Of a stretch of 34,929 nt of DNA, positions 7,763 to 16,996 are shown piece after piece (position 1 is the stretch's first letter; every line of letters starts with the position of its first letter). Below the pieces are notes generated by a model, which had not been told where the DNA came from, did not search any database, and was given only the letters and a program-made list of their open reading frames with translations. Made by a program: the position numbers and the translations under genes. This stretch comes from Anaeromicrobium sp. (GTDB taxonomy: Bacteria; Bacillota; Clostridia; Peptostreptococcales; Thermotaleaceae). The stretch lies in the NCBI RefSeq assembly GCF_025210435.1, contig NZ_JAOART010000118.1:1-34929 (forward strand), written 5' to 3'.

Positions 7763-9049
7763 ATGTCAACAGTAGTAATTGTTGGTGCTCAATGGGGAGA
7801 CGAAGGAAAAGGAAAAATTATAGATTATTTAGCAGGAGAATCTGATGTGGTAGTTAGAGCTCAGGGTGGAAACAATGCAGGTCATACTGTAGTTGTTGGA
7901 GACCAAAAATATGCTCTTCGTTTAATACCATCAGGAATTTTATATAAAGATTGTATAAACATAATAGGTAATGGAGTTGTATTTGATCCAGAAGGTTTCT
8001 TAAAGGAAGTAGCAACTTTAGAAGGTCAAGGGGTAAGTGCAGATAACATTAAGATCAGTGATAGGGCTCATGTAATATTCCCTTATCATAAGAAACTTGA
8101 TGAATTAGCTGAAAACAAAAGGGGTAAAAGCAAGATTGGAACTACTAAGAATGGAATCGGACCATGTTACATGGATAAGGTTGAGAGAAGTGGTTTAAGA
8201 ATCTGCGACATGATGGATACCCATACTTTTGAAGATAAATTAAGAGCTCAAATTGAAAAGAAAAATGAGATAATAGAGAAAATCTATGATGAAGAAAAGC
8301 TAGATGCGGATAAAATAGTAGGAGATTATTTAGCATATGCAGAGAAGATAAGAAAGTACGTAGATGATACTACTGTAACTGTATATGATGCAGTTAAAGC
8401 AGATAAAAAAGTATTATTTGAAGGTGCTCAAGGGACTCTATTAGATATAGATCTAGGAACGTACCCATACGTAACTAGTTCTCACCCTACTTCAGGAGGA
8501 TTCCCAATAGGAGCTGGAATTGGACCTAATATGATTGAAGAAGTATTAGGAATTGTAAAGGCTTATACTACAAGGGTAGGAAAGGGACCTTGTGTAACAG
8601 AAGAGGACAATGAAACGGGAGAAAAGATCAGAGTAGCAGGAAATGAATTTGGAACTGTTACAGGTAGACCTAGAAGATGTGGTTGGTTCGATGCTGTTAT
8701 GGTTAAATATGCAGCTAGAGTTAACGGTCTTACTGCCATTTCTATCATGTTATTAGATGTTTTAACTGGATTTGATAAGGTTAAAATATGTACAGGATAT
8801 AAAATGGGAGATAAGGTTATTAAACATTTCCCAGCAAGTTTAGATGTACTTGGAAAGTGTGAACCTGTATATGAGGAGTTAGATGGTTGGCATGAAGATA
8901 TTACTAAGTGTGAAACATTTGATGAATTACCAGAGGCTGCAAAGAACTATATAAGAAGAATAGAAGAAATTCTAGAAGTTCCAGTTAAGATCGTTTCTGT
9001 AGGTCCAAAGAGAAAGCAAACTATCATAAGAGAAAAAATATTTAGATAA
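7763..9049 (+). CDS. purA: Adenylosuccinate synthetase
   Basis: 428-aa enzyme catalysing GTP-dependent condensation of IMP with aspartate, the first committed step to AMP. With ATG 7763 as start, the catalytic Asp13 (in WGDEGKGK) and His41 (in GNNAGHTVV) fall exactly at the E. coli numbering, which fixes the start; GGTGGAG lies about 5 nt upstream. Other hallmarks are GTTKNGIGPCYMDK, LFEGAQGTLLDID, SSHPTSGGFPIGAG, TGRPRRCGWFDAV and the GPKRKQTI tail. It is a single gene with its own promoter and terminator, and is commonly origin-proximal in Firmicutes. Confidence 0.98.
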   Translation: MSTVVIVGAQWGDEGKGKIIDYLAGESDVVVRAQGGNNAGHTVVVGDQKYALRLIPSGILYKDCINIIGNGVVFDPEGFLKEVATLEGQGVSADNIKISDRAHVIFPYHKKLDELAENKRGKSKIGTTKNGIGPCYMDKVERSGLRICDMMDTHTFEDKLRAQIEKKNEIIEKIYDEEKLDADKIVGDYLAYAEKIRKYVDDTTVTVYDAVKADKKVLFEGAQGTLLDIDLGTYPYVTSSHPTSGGFPIGAGIGPNMIEEVLGIVKAYTTRVGKGPCVTEEDNETGEKIRVAGNEFGTVTGRPRRCGWFDAVMVKYAARVNGLTAISIMLLDVLTGFDKVKICTGYKMGDKVIKHFPASLDVLGKCEPVYEELDGWHEDITKCETFDELPEAAKNYIRRIEEILEVPVKIVSVGPKRKQTIIREKIFR

Positions 9050-9057
9050 AAATAAAG

Positions 9058-9092
9058 GGTACTATCAAAGTAAATTTGGTAGTACCTTATTT
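9058..9092. terminator. Terminator after purA
   Basis: GGTACTATCAAA (9058-9069) pairs with TTTGGTAGTACC (9075-9086), followed by TTATTT. It lies between purA and the convergent response-regulator gene and may act in both directions. Confidence 0.8.
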
Positions 9093-9173
9093 AAATTATT
9101 TATTGCTCTAATTTAAATATAATAATTTCACGGAAAATTTGGCATAATTAAAATAAAAATTATACAATTTCTT

Positions 9174-10667
9174 TTAAGAAGACTTTTCTTTAAATTCCCT
9201 TGGAGTCATGTTGGTTATTTTTTTAAATATGCGAAAAAAATAGTGGGGATCAGTATAACCTATAAAAGAAGCTATCTGATTCATTTTTAAATCTTTATTT
9301 TCTTTCATAATAATCTTAGCATAATCTATTCTCAATTTATGCATATATTGATTAAAGGTCATATTTGTAGATTTTTTAATCAGTTGACCTATATAGATAG
9401 GATTCAAATGCAAATCCTTTCCCATAGAGTTCAGAGTTAAAGATCTAGTAAAATTATTATTAATATATTTTAATACAAGAGCATTTGTATTTTCATTATT
9501 AGCTTTATCTTTTATAAGGGTGATTATTTTTGAAATTAATTCTTCTAAAGTAAGAAAAATTTCTTCTAGATTATTAAATTGAAGTAAATAATTATCCCAA
9601 TGAAAATTATAATCTCTTAAATCCACATTTAAATCATGTGATGAAATTATGGAAACTATAATAGCTGTAACTGTATTGAATGTGGATTTAAGATAAATGA
9701 AATTAGAGGGATCTCTTAGTAACTCCTTGGCTATTTTACAAGAATCATTAAGGACACCCAATTCAATGGCAGTTTGTAAATTTCCGTTTGTATAAACTCT
9801 AGTTTCAACAAGTGATTTTTCATTTATAAACCTTTTGTATAAATCTTTAATACTTTCTTCATACATAGATTTGAAACAATTTGAATTGGAATATATATGG
9901 GATTGGCCCATATACATTTTAGAGGAATCATTGGTATGAGAAAAAATATTAGATATATGGTCTTGAATTTTACTGATGGTAATTTCGTCTATAAAGTTCT
10001 TATTTAAAATAACAAAAAATAAATGATTATGAAAAGATACCACAAATTTCATTGAATTAATGCCATGGAGTAGAATAACATCTTTCACCTGCTTTAAATA
10101 AAATTTATAATTTAAGTAATCTGTAATGTGAGTAGGGTTAAAGGATAAAATGACAAATTTATTGTATAAAAATTTGAAGTTTCTAGATTCAAGGGATTTT
10201 ATAAGGGAATCATTATTTAATTTGTTTTGAAAAAGGCATGAAAAAGTATCTTCAATGAAGTTGTTTTCTTCATGTATTTTTTTTTCGTAATAATTTTCTA
10301 TATTCTCTTTGGCCTTACACAATGCATTAATCAGTTCAGTCGTATTAATAGGTTTTAAAATATAATTAACTACTTTATTTAAAAGGGCTTTTTTTGTATA
10401 AACAAAATCATCATAACCGCTTATGATAATGTATTCCATATAGGCATATTGGGTTTTAGAATTTTGTATTAAGTAAAAGCCGTCTTCAAGAGGCATTTTT
10501 ATATCAGTTATAACTATATGAGGAGTTAGATCATGAATTAGATTTAAGGCATCTTTACCATTAGAACTTTCACCAACAACTTTAAGATTTAAACTTTCCC
10601 AATCCACTCGCTTGATTAAAGCTTTTCTAATGAGTTTATTGTCATCTACTATTAAAACTTTATACAT
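9174..10667 (-). CDS. YesN-type response regulator with AraC-family DNA-binding domain
   Basis: 497-aa cytoplasmic regulator. The receiver domain (1-120) shows acidic pair D8/D9, phosphoacceptor D55 (ITDIKMP), S83 and K105 (LKP). A poorly conserved linker of about 270 residues follows. The C-terminal AraC double helix-turn-helix (about 395-495) includes the signatures LRIDYAKIIMKE, QIASFIGYTDPHYFFRIFKK and TPREFK. This architecture pairs with YesM kinases to control carbohydrate uptake genes. AGGAGG precedes the ATG, and the gene lies 21 bp downstream of its kinase, in one operon. The likely target is the divergent solute-binding-protein locus starting at 12648. Confidence 0.93.
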   Translation of the reverse strand: MYKVLIVDDNKLIRKALIKRVDWESLNLKVVGESSNGKDALNLIHDLTPHIVITDIKMPLEDGFYLIQNSKTQYAYMEYIIISGYDDFVYTKKALLNKVVNYILKPINTTELINALCKAKENIENYYEKKIHEENNFIEDTFSCLFQNKLNNDSLIKSLESRNFKFLYNKFVILSFNPTHITDYLNYKFYLKQVKDVILLHGINSMKFVVSFHNHLFFVILNKNFIDEITISKIQDHISNIFSHTNDSSKMYMGQSHIYSNSNCFKSMYEESIKDLYKRFINEKSLVETRVYTNGNLQTAIELGVLNDSCKIAKELLRDPSNFIYLKSTFNTVTAIIVSIISSHDLNVDLRDYNFHWDNYLLQFNNLEEIFLTLEELISKIITLIKDKANNENTNALVLKYINNNFTRSLTLNSMGKDLHLNPIYIGQLIKKSTNMTFNQYMHKLRIDYAKIIMKENKDLKMNQIASFIGYTDPHYFFRIFKKITNMTPREFKEKSS

Positions 10668-10688
10668 AGCCCATCCTCCTTTGTATAT

Positions 10689-12437
10689 TTATATTGGAAA
10701 AGTCAATTTAATAGAAGTTCCATTATATAAACTACTTTTTATATAAAGACTTTGATTTATTTTATATAAGAGACATAGTCTAGAGTTTACATTTCTAAGG
10801 CCTATATGTTCATTTCTATTTACAAATGAATGGAAATTATCCATATCATCATGGAGTGATTTGTTTAATGTATCTATCTTATTTTGGTCCATTCCAACAC
10901 CATTATCTTTAATCAATATAACTATATTATTATTATCTTCATATGCCTCTATAGTAATTGTATTTTGCATATGACCTAAATCATTGAAACCATATTTGAT
11001 AGAATTTTCAACTAAAGGCTGTAGCGTTAATTTAGGTATTTTATAGTTACGCATTTTCTCATTTAGGGTAATAATTACATTTAGCTCTTCATCAAAACGG
11101 ATTTTTTGCAAAAATAAATAATCTCTAATATAATCAAATTCCTTTTCTATGGTTACTATATCCGATTGCTTTAGATTGTATCTAAAGAGATTTCCTAGCT
11201 TTTGAATCATTAAACTAGTATTAGGAGAATCTTCTAAGATGGCATAACTATTAATTAATTCTAAGGTGTTAAAAAGAAAATGAGGATTGATCTTTTGTTG
11301 TAGAGCATTTAATTGGGATTCAATTCTCAGTAAATTAATTTTATGATTTTTTTCAATAAGATTTTGTATTTCATTCATTAATTTTTCATATGACTGTTCT
11401 AACTCTCTAATTTCTATTAAATTAGAATTAGATTGATTGTAGGAATCTAATTTTTGAGTATCAGCCTTTTTTATAGATGAAATTAAATCTTTTATGGGTT
11501 TAACTATAGTATTTGCGTTTCTAAAAGCTATGGATATGTTAATGAGTATTAAAAGAATGATGGCAAAGAAAAGTATTTGACCAAATAATTCTATTTCCTT
11601 TAATTCATCATCTATGGACATTAGGGATATAACCTGCCAATTGGTATATGTAGAGGTATTAACACTTATCAAGTATTTTTTTTTATGAACATTAATATAG
11701 TTATTAAAATTATGAGAATCAACTTTTAGTAAAAAATTTTCTAAGTTTCCATTGGACAAGGAAGAATATACTTTATTATTAAATTTGTCTAGAACTAAAA
11801 CTTTAGTAGAAGGATTAATTTCCTTATTAAAAAAGGATTTAAATTGGTAATAGTCGAAATTAAATTTAGTAAAACCTATTAATTTACTTTCTGTAAAGTT
11901 ATAAAGGCCTACAATATATGTTAAAGTAGGTGTATGTTCAAATTCATAAAAATAGATGTGATTAGTGAGGCTTTTGTTAACAAAGTCCTCATACCAAAAT
12001 TCATTAATAGTGGGAGTACTTTTCATTTTAGTATCAGTTATGATTCTTTTATTTAAGTCAAACAATTCTAATTGATAAAATTCATTAGGTGAAAATATAT
12101 AACTTAATTTACTTATTTGTTCTGTATCCAAATTGGATTTCTTATTATATCCTAATCTGTTCTCAGATACTAAGAAACGTCTAAGTTCTTGATTTGAATT
12201 TAAAATGTCATATGAATTAATGGCTATTTGAAAATAATTGTCAATTTCCTTGTTTATGCGTAAGGCGTTTTCATCTAGATATTGAGTATTTTTATTTATG
12301 GATATATAGTAAATTAAAGAATAAGAACAAAGATATACAAAAATTATAGGAAGTGTGGATAATATAAGTTGACTTTTTATGATCTGGCTGTATATGGAAT
12401 GTTTCTTTTTATAAAACTTATTAAATAAATTATTCAA
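10689..12437 (-). CDS. YesM-type sensor histidine kinase
   Basis: 582-aa membrane kinase. TM1 is at about 18-42, an extracytoplasmic sensor region of dCache type at about 45-280, and TM2 at about 283-305. A HAMP domain and coiled coil lead to the His_kinase motif NPHFLFNTLE with H386. The ATPase domain has an N box (LQPLVENSIKYGF), G1 (IKDNGVGM) and a GLRNVNSRL motif. It should phosphorylate the adjacent YesN regulator. The start is TTG, with AAGGGGGAG about 9 nt upstream. It is divergent from the solute-binding protein gene, suggesting that protein and kinase sense the same ligand, though no direct evidence is visible. Confidence 0.93.
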   Translation of the reverse strand: MNNLFNKFYKKKHSIYSQIIKSQLILSTLPIIFVYLCSYSLIYYISINKNTQYLDENALRINKEIDNYFQIAINSYDILNSNQELRRFLVSENRLGYNKKSNLDTEQISKLSYIFSPNEFYQLELFDLNKRIITDTKMKSTPTINEFWYEDFVNKSLTNHIYFYEFEHTPTLTYIVGLYNFTESKLIGFTKFNFDYYQFKSFFNKEINPSTKVLVLDKFNNKVYSSLSNGNLENFLLKVDSHNFNNYINVHKKKYLISVNTSTYTNWQVISLMSIDDELKEIELFGQILFFAIILLILINISIAFRNANTIVKPIKDLISSIKKADTQKLDSYNQSNSNLIEIRELEQSYEKLMNEIQNLIEKNHKINLLRIESQLNALQQKINPHFLFNTLELINSYAILEDSPNTSLMIQKLGNLFRYNLKQSDIVTIEKEFDYIRDYLFLQKIRFDEELNVIITLNEKMRNYKIPKLTLQPLVENSIKYGFNDLGHMQNTITIEAYEDNNNIVILIKDNGVGMDQNKIDTLNKSLHDDMDNFHSFVNRNEHIGLRNVNSRLCLLYKINQSLYIKSSLYNGTSIKLTFPI

Positions 12438-12548
12438 TTAATAAAACTCCCCCTTAAAAGATTAAAGTAAAATATTTACAATTACAGGATTATTTTAGCA
12501 TTATAATACAATGTAGGCAATAGATTATATTATAAGAATTGTTAGATG

Positions 12549-12620
12549 AAAATCTATTATAGATTTTCCCTTATAGGCAAGTTAATATATAAAATAATTT
12601 TAAAACCACGAAATCTATAG
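12549..12620 (+). repeat. Element A deletion derivative (copy 5)
   Basis: Only the right outer arm survives: TTTTCCCTTATAGGCAAGTTA through AAAACCACGAAATCTATAG. The left tip TATAGATTTT is joined directly to it, so core and left arm are missing. The preceding bases complete the palindrome AAAATCTATTATAGATTTT (12549-12567), like the shared tip between copies 1 and 2. It ends 27 bp before the solute-binding-protein start, within its leader. Confidence 0.75.
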
Positions 12621-12647
12621 GAAGAAATAAGGAGCGAAGCTGTTTTT

Positions 12648-13967
12648 ATGGATAGAAAAGTCATAAAATTAGGAATAATATTTATTATAATTTTATTAAT
12701 AATAACTGTCCCTAGAGGGACAGGTAGTTCAAGTGAAAATACTATAAAAATAAAAGCTTTTACCTTTGGAGCTGAAAATACTAGGATAGATAATTTAGTA
12801 AAGGCCAGTGAACAATTAAATAAAAAATTTAAAGCTAAAGGACAAGATAAAAGGATCTTTGTAGAATCAGAAAATCACATAGGTTCATGGGAAAAATATA
12901 AAAAAGAGTTTATAGATCGCTATAATAAAGACCAAGAACCGGATATATATATAACAGGCCATGAAAATATAGCATGGCTAGCTAAGGATGGATATATATA
13001 TAATTTAAATGAGCTAAAAGAAGCTAGTGAATATAAGGATGTATTCACCACTCTGTGGAAATCAGTAAAATGGCAAGACAATATTTGGGCAGCCATTCAA
13101 GATGTAGATGTGGAGCTTATATTTTATAATAAAGATAAACTAAGAAAACTAGGATGGTCTAATGAAGAGATTCATGACTTACCAGAAAGGGTCCTTCGTG
13201 GAGAATTTATATTAGAAGATATGACTAATTTAGCTAAAAGAGCTATAAATGAAAAAATATGTACATGGGGTATTTTACACAGGCCCACTAATGGACAATT
13301 CTTTTACATGATGGCTAAAAATTTTGACTCATATTCAATAGAGGATAAGCAGGTTATTTTTAATGAAAATAATCTTAAAAAAAGTTTAGAATATTTTTAT
13401 GATAATGCTCAAAATAAAAAAATAACTCCCATGGATAATAGTTATAAAAGTTGGAATGAAATATATGATATGGTTTTAAATGATGAAGTGTTATTTTGGT
13501 ATGGCGGGTCCTATGGCATGTTTGATTTAATAAATGATGGAGGTGCTTCTTACGATGAGATCATGGACAAATTCGGAGTTATGTTAATCCCATCTACAAA
13601 AAAAGGAGAAAAACCCATAACTATTTCTCATCCTATTGTATATACCATATCTAATAAAAGCAAATATAAAAATGAGATTATACAATTGTTAAAGGAAGTT
13701 TCAAAACCTAAATATCAAGTTAATCACGATATAAAAACATATCATTTGCCCATTAATAAAAGGAGTGCAAAGGATAAATCTATAAAAAATAATGAATTTT
13801 TAAATTCTATATTATATATGCTTGATTATACCACTTTCCTTCCTAACAATAATAAATATTATGATTATTCCCATATATATTTTAAATGTGTACAAAAGGT
13901 GGAACAGGGAGAGTATACTCCTAAAGAAGCTTTAAAACACATAAAAATAGAACTAAATAAACAGTGA
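12648..13967 (+). CDS. Extracellular solute-binding protein (family 1, sugar type)
   Basis: 439-aa protein with an N-terminal hydrophobic segment (about 6-24) and a periplasmic-binding-protein fold. The N-lobe reads IKIKAFTFGAENTR and the hinge region DVDVELIFYNKDKLRKLGW is typical of sugar-binding SBPs; FWYGGSYGMFDL and KFGVMLIPSTKKG lie further on. No lipobox cysteine follows the signal region, so it may stay anchored by the uncleaved segment. No ABC permease or ATPase genes are near. With a divergent YesM/YesN system beside it, the protein may act as a co-receptor for sensing, but use of a distant permease is possible. AAGGAG lies 13 nt before the ATG. Confidence 0.85.
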   Translation: MDRKVIKLGIIFIIILLIITVPRGTGSSSENTIKIKAFTFGAENTRIDNLVKASEQLNKKFKAKGQDKRIFVESENHIGSWEKYKKEFIDRYNKDQEPDIYITGHENIAWLAKDGYIYNLNELKEASEYKDVFTTLWKSVKWQDNIWAAIQDVDVELIFYNKDKLRKLGWSNEEIHDLPERVLRGEFILEDMTNLAKRAINEKICTWGILHRPTNGQFFYMMAKNFDSYSIEDKQVIFNENNLKKSLEYFYDNAQNKKITPMDNSYKSWNEIYDMVLNDEVLFWYGGSYGMFDLINDGGASYDEIMDKFGVMLIPSTKKGEKPITISHPIVYTISNKSKYKNEIIQLLKEVSKPKYQVNHDIKTYHLPINKRSAKDKSIKNNEFLNSILYMLDYTTFLPNNNKYYDYSHIYFKCVQKVEQGEYTPKEALKHIKIELNKQ

Positions 13968-13998
13968 AGCTAAGGTAAGAACTTAGCTTTATTTTTTT
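13967..13998 (+). terminator. Terminator after the solute-binding protein gene
   Basis: AAGCTAAG (13967-13974) and CTTAGCTT (13982-13989) form an 8-bp stem followed by TATTTTTTT. Read-through or a separate promoter must serve the next gene. Confidence 0.85.
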
Positions 13999-14102
13999 AC
14001 ACAAAATTACTTTAATTTATCCATTAAAAAAAATCAATGGATGCTTTAGTATATATATTAGGAAATCGATTTCTTGATTTCATTAAAAGAGGAGGGGAAA
14101 AT

Positions 14103-15035
14103 ATGATTGCTTTTGCTACAGATTATAAGGGAGAAGAACCTAATATATCACATTTAGAAGATGTATTAAAAAATATTTCCAATGCAGGATTTAATTTTAT
14201 ACATTGGGTTCATGAATGGCAAGGTAACTATATTTATTCAAAAGAGGAAATGCTTCAAATAAAAGACTTAATAGATAAGTATAACTTAAAAGTGAAGGGA
14301 ATTCATGGTTCAGAAGGAGGTGTAAGACTTGATATAGAGGGCAGATATAAACATCGAAATGAACATGATAATAGAAAGGATTATACATCTGTTAATGAGT
14401 ACAATAGGAAAGCTGGAGTAGAACTTATTAAAAATAGAGTAGATTTAGCATCTATTATAGGAGCTAAAGAAGTGGTAATACACATGCAATTACCCTGGAA
14501 ATCTATGGAGGAATCCCAGGAATTTAAAGATATCTACTATAGTCAAGTGTTTAAATCTTTAGATGAGTTGAAGGACTATTGCATAAATATGGGAGTGAAA
14601 ATAGGAATAGAAAATTTAATAGGAACCCCTAACAAGTGGCAGATAGAACAATTTGATATGTTATTTAGTAGATATGATAAGGAGTTTTTAGGTTTTTGTT
14701 TTGATTCAGGCCATGGCCTTATTATGAATGGAGAAGACCCATTCCAACTAGTGAGAAGATATTTAGATAGATTAATAGGTCTTCATTTAAATGATAATAG
14801 GGGCGCTACAAAGGAAGAATTAGAAAATGACTTATCCACAGTAAAAAATGACCTTCATATGATTCCCTTTGAAGGAGATATTAATTGGCATGAACTTATT
14901 AAAATAATAAAAGATTCACCCTATAAATTACCCCTTACAATGGAATTATCCCTTAGAGAGAAGGATGAAAAAGCTTTTTTAGATAGGGCTTATAAGGCAG
15001 GGATGAGACTATTAGATATATATGAGAAGGCATAA
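14103..15035 (+). CDS. Sugar phosphate isomerase/epimerase (xylose-isomerase-like TIM barrel)
   Basis: 310-aa member of the AP-endonuclease-2/xylose-isomerase-like TIM-barrel family. Barrel-strand motifs with likely metal ligands include KGIHGSEGG, EVVIHMQLPW, KIGIENLIG, GFCFDSGHG, LIGLHLNDNRG and PLTMELS, supplying Glu, Asp and His ligands for a divalent metal. It probably isomerises or epimerises a keto sugar or hydroxy acid; the substrate is unknown. ATG 14103 follows AGAGGAGGGG at about 6 nt; an in-frame ATG at 14037 has no ribosome site. It is directly followed by the MFS permease gene (27 bp), so it probably acts on that permease's cargo. Confidence 0.85.
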   Translation: MIAFATDYKGEEPNISHLEDVLKNISNAGFNFIHWVHEWQGNYIYSKEEMLQIKDLIDKYNLKVKGIHGSEGGVRLDIEGRYKHRNEHDNRKDYTSVNEYNRKAGVELIKNRVDLASIIGAKEVVIHMQLPWKSMEESQEFKDIYYSQVFKSLDELKDYCINMGVKIGIENLIGTPNKWQIEQFDMLFSRYDKEFLGFCFDSGHGLIMNGEDPFQLVRRYLDRLIGLHLNDNRGATKEELENDLSTVKNDLHMIPFEGDINWHELIKIIKDSPYKLPLTMELSLREKDEKAFLDRAYKAGMRLLDIYEKA

Positions 15036-15062
15036 AGGAAAAATATAAAAGGAGTGTATCTA

Positions 15063-16340
15063 ATGAATATAATTAGAAAGCTAAACTTTGATAAGAAAAC
15101 CTTATTGCACTTTATGGTAGTAGCAGTTGGAAGTCAGCTAATGTATGCTATAAATTCTATTAGGAGTGTGTTGTACGAACCATTTAAAGAAGCATTGGGA
15201 GTAAATAATGCTCAACTTGGATTTTTACTTAGTCTAATAGGTATTGTATCTACTATTATGTATGTTCCTGGTGGATGGTTTCAAGATAGATTTTCAAATA
15301 GAAAGCTATTATCTATCAATTTATTTATAACAGGAATTTGTGGATTTTATCTTGCAATAGCTCCTTCATACAATGGAGCACTCATGGTGTTTGCCTTATT
15401 TGGATTGACTCAAGAAGCCTTTTACTGGGCAGCTGTGTTAAAGAGTATTAGAACTATAGCACCTGATGACAAACAGGGAACAGCCTTTGGTGCATTAGAA
15501 CTAGTTCGTGGTGGTACTGAATTTGCAACTAATGGTCTGGCCATACTGATTTTTTCAGTAGTGGGTCAAAGTGTACTAGGGGTAAAAGTGGCATTAGGTG
15601 TTGATTCAGCATTAATAATTATAATGGCCATAATAACTTGGGTTATATTACCAGAAGAGATATATATAAAGGCAGAAACGGCAAAAGAAAAAAATAAACT
15701 AGCATTAAAAGGATTGATCAAAGTTTTATCAATGCCAGAAGTTTGGTTTGTAGGAATTACAGCCGGTGGGATTTATACTATATATATAGGATTAACATAT
15801 TTTTTACCATTTTTACAAAATGTATATCATATACCCGTGGGCATGGTTGCCATATTCGGTCTTGTTAACACATCTGTAACAAGGATGATATCCAGTCCAT
15901 TAGCAGGTCTTATTGGGGATAATAAGTTTAAATCATCTACTCATTTTATGAGATTAGCTCTAGGTGTTACAATTATATTTTTAGGAATGATAATAATTGT
16001 ACCAAAAAAAGAGGCATTCATGATACCAGCATTAATTATACTTATGGGTATAACCATATTATGCTATATGTTAAGGGGTGTATATTATGCTCCCATAGGA
16101 GAATTAAATATGCCAAAGGCAGTGAGTGGTTCAGCCATGTCTGTGGCAGCATTTTTAGGATATTCACCTATGTTTTGGGCCTATGCTACTTATGGTTCTA
16201 TGATAGATAAATATGATCCTTCCATAGCTTACAATAGGATATATATGATCCAATTATGTTTTGCGGTTACAGGATTTATAATTAGTCACCTATTATGTAA
16301 GAGAATTGAAAAAAAGCAAGCAGAGAATAAAACTGCATAA
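15063..16340 (+). CDS. MFS transporter (probable sugar or organic acid permease)
   Basis: 425-aa protein with about 12 predicted transmembrane helices. The loop-2 motif PGGWFQDRFSNRKL resembles MFS motif A, and a second half starts after the cytoplasmic loop near KAETAKEKNKLALKG (about 205-220). Cargo is unknown; co-location with the TIM-barrel isomerase points to a carbohydrate or sugar acid. The in-frame GTG at 15054 overlaps the ribosome site AAAGGAG, so ATG 15063 is preferred. The gene ends at a strong terminator. Confidence 0.88.
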   Translation: MNIIRKLNFDKKTLLHFMVVAVGSQLMYAINSIRSVLYEPFKEALGVNNAQLGFLLSLIGIVSTIMYVPGGWFQDRFSNRKLLSINLFITGICGFYLAIAPSYNGALMVFALFGLTQEAFYWAAVLKSIRTIAPDDKQGTAFGALELVRGGTEFATNGLAILIFSVVGQSVLGVKVALGVDSALIIIMAIITWVILPEEIYIKAETAKEKNKLALKGLIKVLSMPEVWFVGITAGGIYTIYIGLTYFLPFLQNVYHIPVGMVAIFGLVNTSVTRMISSPLAGLIGDNKFKSSTHFMRLALGVTIIFLGMIIIVPKKEAFMIPALIILMGITILCYMLRGVYYAPIGELNMPKAVSGSAMSVAAFLGYSPMFWAYATYGSMIDKYDPSIAYNRIYMIQLCFAVTGFIISHLLCKRIEKKQAENKTA

Positions 16341-16349
16341 ATTTAATAA

Positions 16350-16376
16350 AAAAAGCACTGATATCAGTGCTTTTTT
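16350..16376 (+). terminator. Terminator after the MFS gene
   Basis: AAAAAGCACTGATATCAGTGCTTTTTT: near-perfect palindromic hairpin with flanking A and T runs, probably bidirectional. Confidence 0.9.
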
Positions 16377-16414
16377 ATAGTTTATAAATCTTTAATCTTT
16401 CTATATAAGGTCCT

Positions 16415-16653
16415 TATAGATTTCTGGTGTATAAACTTGCTTTATGCGGGCCTATTTCAGGAAAATATATTGAAAATCTTTTCCACCCCAGTCCTTGTCA
16501 CAAGCGAAAGTGTGAATCTTCGTATATAGGTTCATGTGTCATGTTGAAGTAGCATAGGATGTTGTGACGTTCCAGGGTTCCAAAGATTTTCAATATATTT
16601 TCCCTTATAGGCAAGTTACTGTATAAAACAAATTTAAAACCAATAAATCTATA
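16415..16653 (+). repeat. Element A copy 4
   Basis: Full copy. Inner arms GGAAAATATATTGAAAATC.. and ..GATTTTCAATATATTTTCC pair perfectly over 22 bp. Relative to copy 1, a T-to-C change in the left arm is matched by A-to-G in the right arm, a compensatory pair. The core is intact. Its right end abuts a truncated coding fragment (16655-16952, minus strand). Confidence 0.88.
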
Positions 16654-16654
16654 A

Positions 16655-16952
16655 TCCTATGTGTAGCTCTTTGAAGGCAGCAGTTTTCTTTAAATCTATA
16701 ACCTATACAATGTTTCATTGAACCAGGAGTATTGACTAATATTTTGCCTTTAGATAAAACTTCTTCAATAAAGGAAGCATGAACTGTTTCGCCTTTATGC
16801 TTTAGATAAGAGTCTGTACATGTGATTAATTTACTATTTACATCAAAAATGGTTATGGAATTGACAGAATATAATGACCAATTGGCAAATGGAAAACAAT
16901 ATGGAAAAAATATAAGTAATAAATAAAATATTATAATAGCATATTTAAAGAC
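16655..16952 (-). pseudogene. Possible truncated sensory domain of a sigma-54 activator
   Basis: On the minus strand about 99 codons are open. The convincing part reads SITIFDVNSKLITCTDSYL, then KHKGETVHASFIEEVLSKGK, then ILVNTPGSMKHCIGYRFKENC. It reads as real protein, and the spaced His/Cys (KHCIGYRFKENC) recalls the N-terminal sensory domains of clostridial sigma-54 activators. No start codon with a ribosome site is seen. The frame runs into element A copy 4, where the AAA+ and helix-turn-helix parts should be. The sigma-54 promoter 45 bp away, on the other strand, fits a divergent activator that has decayed. Assignment is inferential. Confidence 0.4.
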
Positions 16953-16996
16953 TTAGCCACATAAAAATAGTAGACAAGATAAACACAGAAAGTAAT

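Noticed and set aside
14037-14102. A 22-residue N-terminal extension of the TIM-barrel enzyme.
   Set aside because: No ribosome site before 14037, while a strong AGGAGGGG sits just before ATG 14103, where the family fold begins.
16415-16653. Element A as an insertion sequence with a short transposase.
   Set aside because: No open frame of useful length in any copy, and the core has stops in all frames; at most a non-autonomous element.
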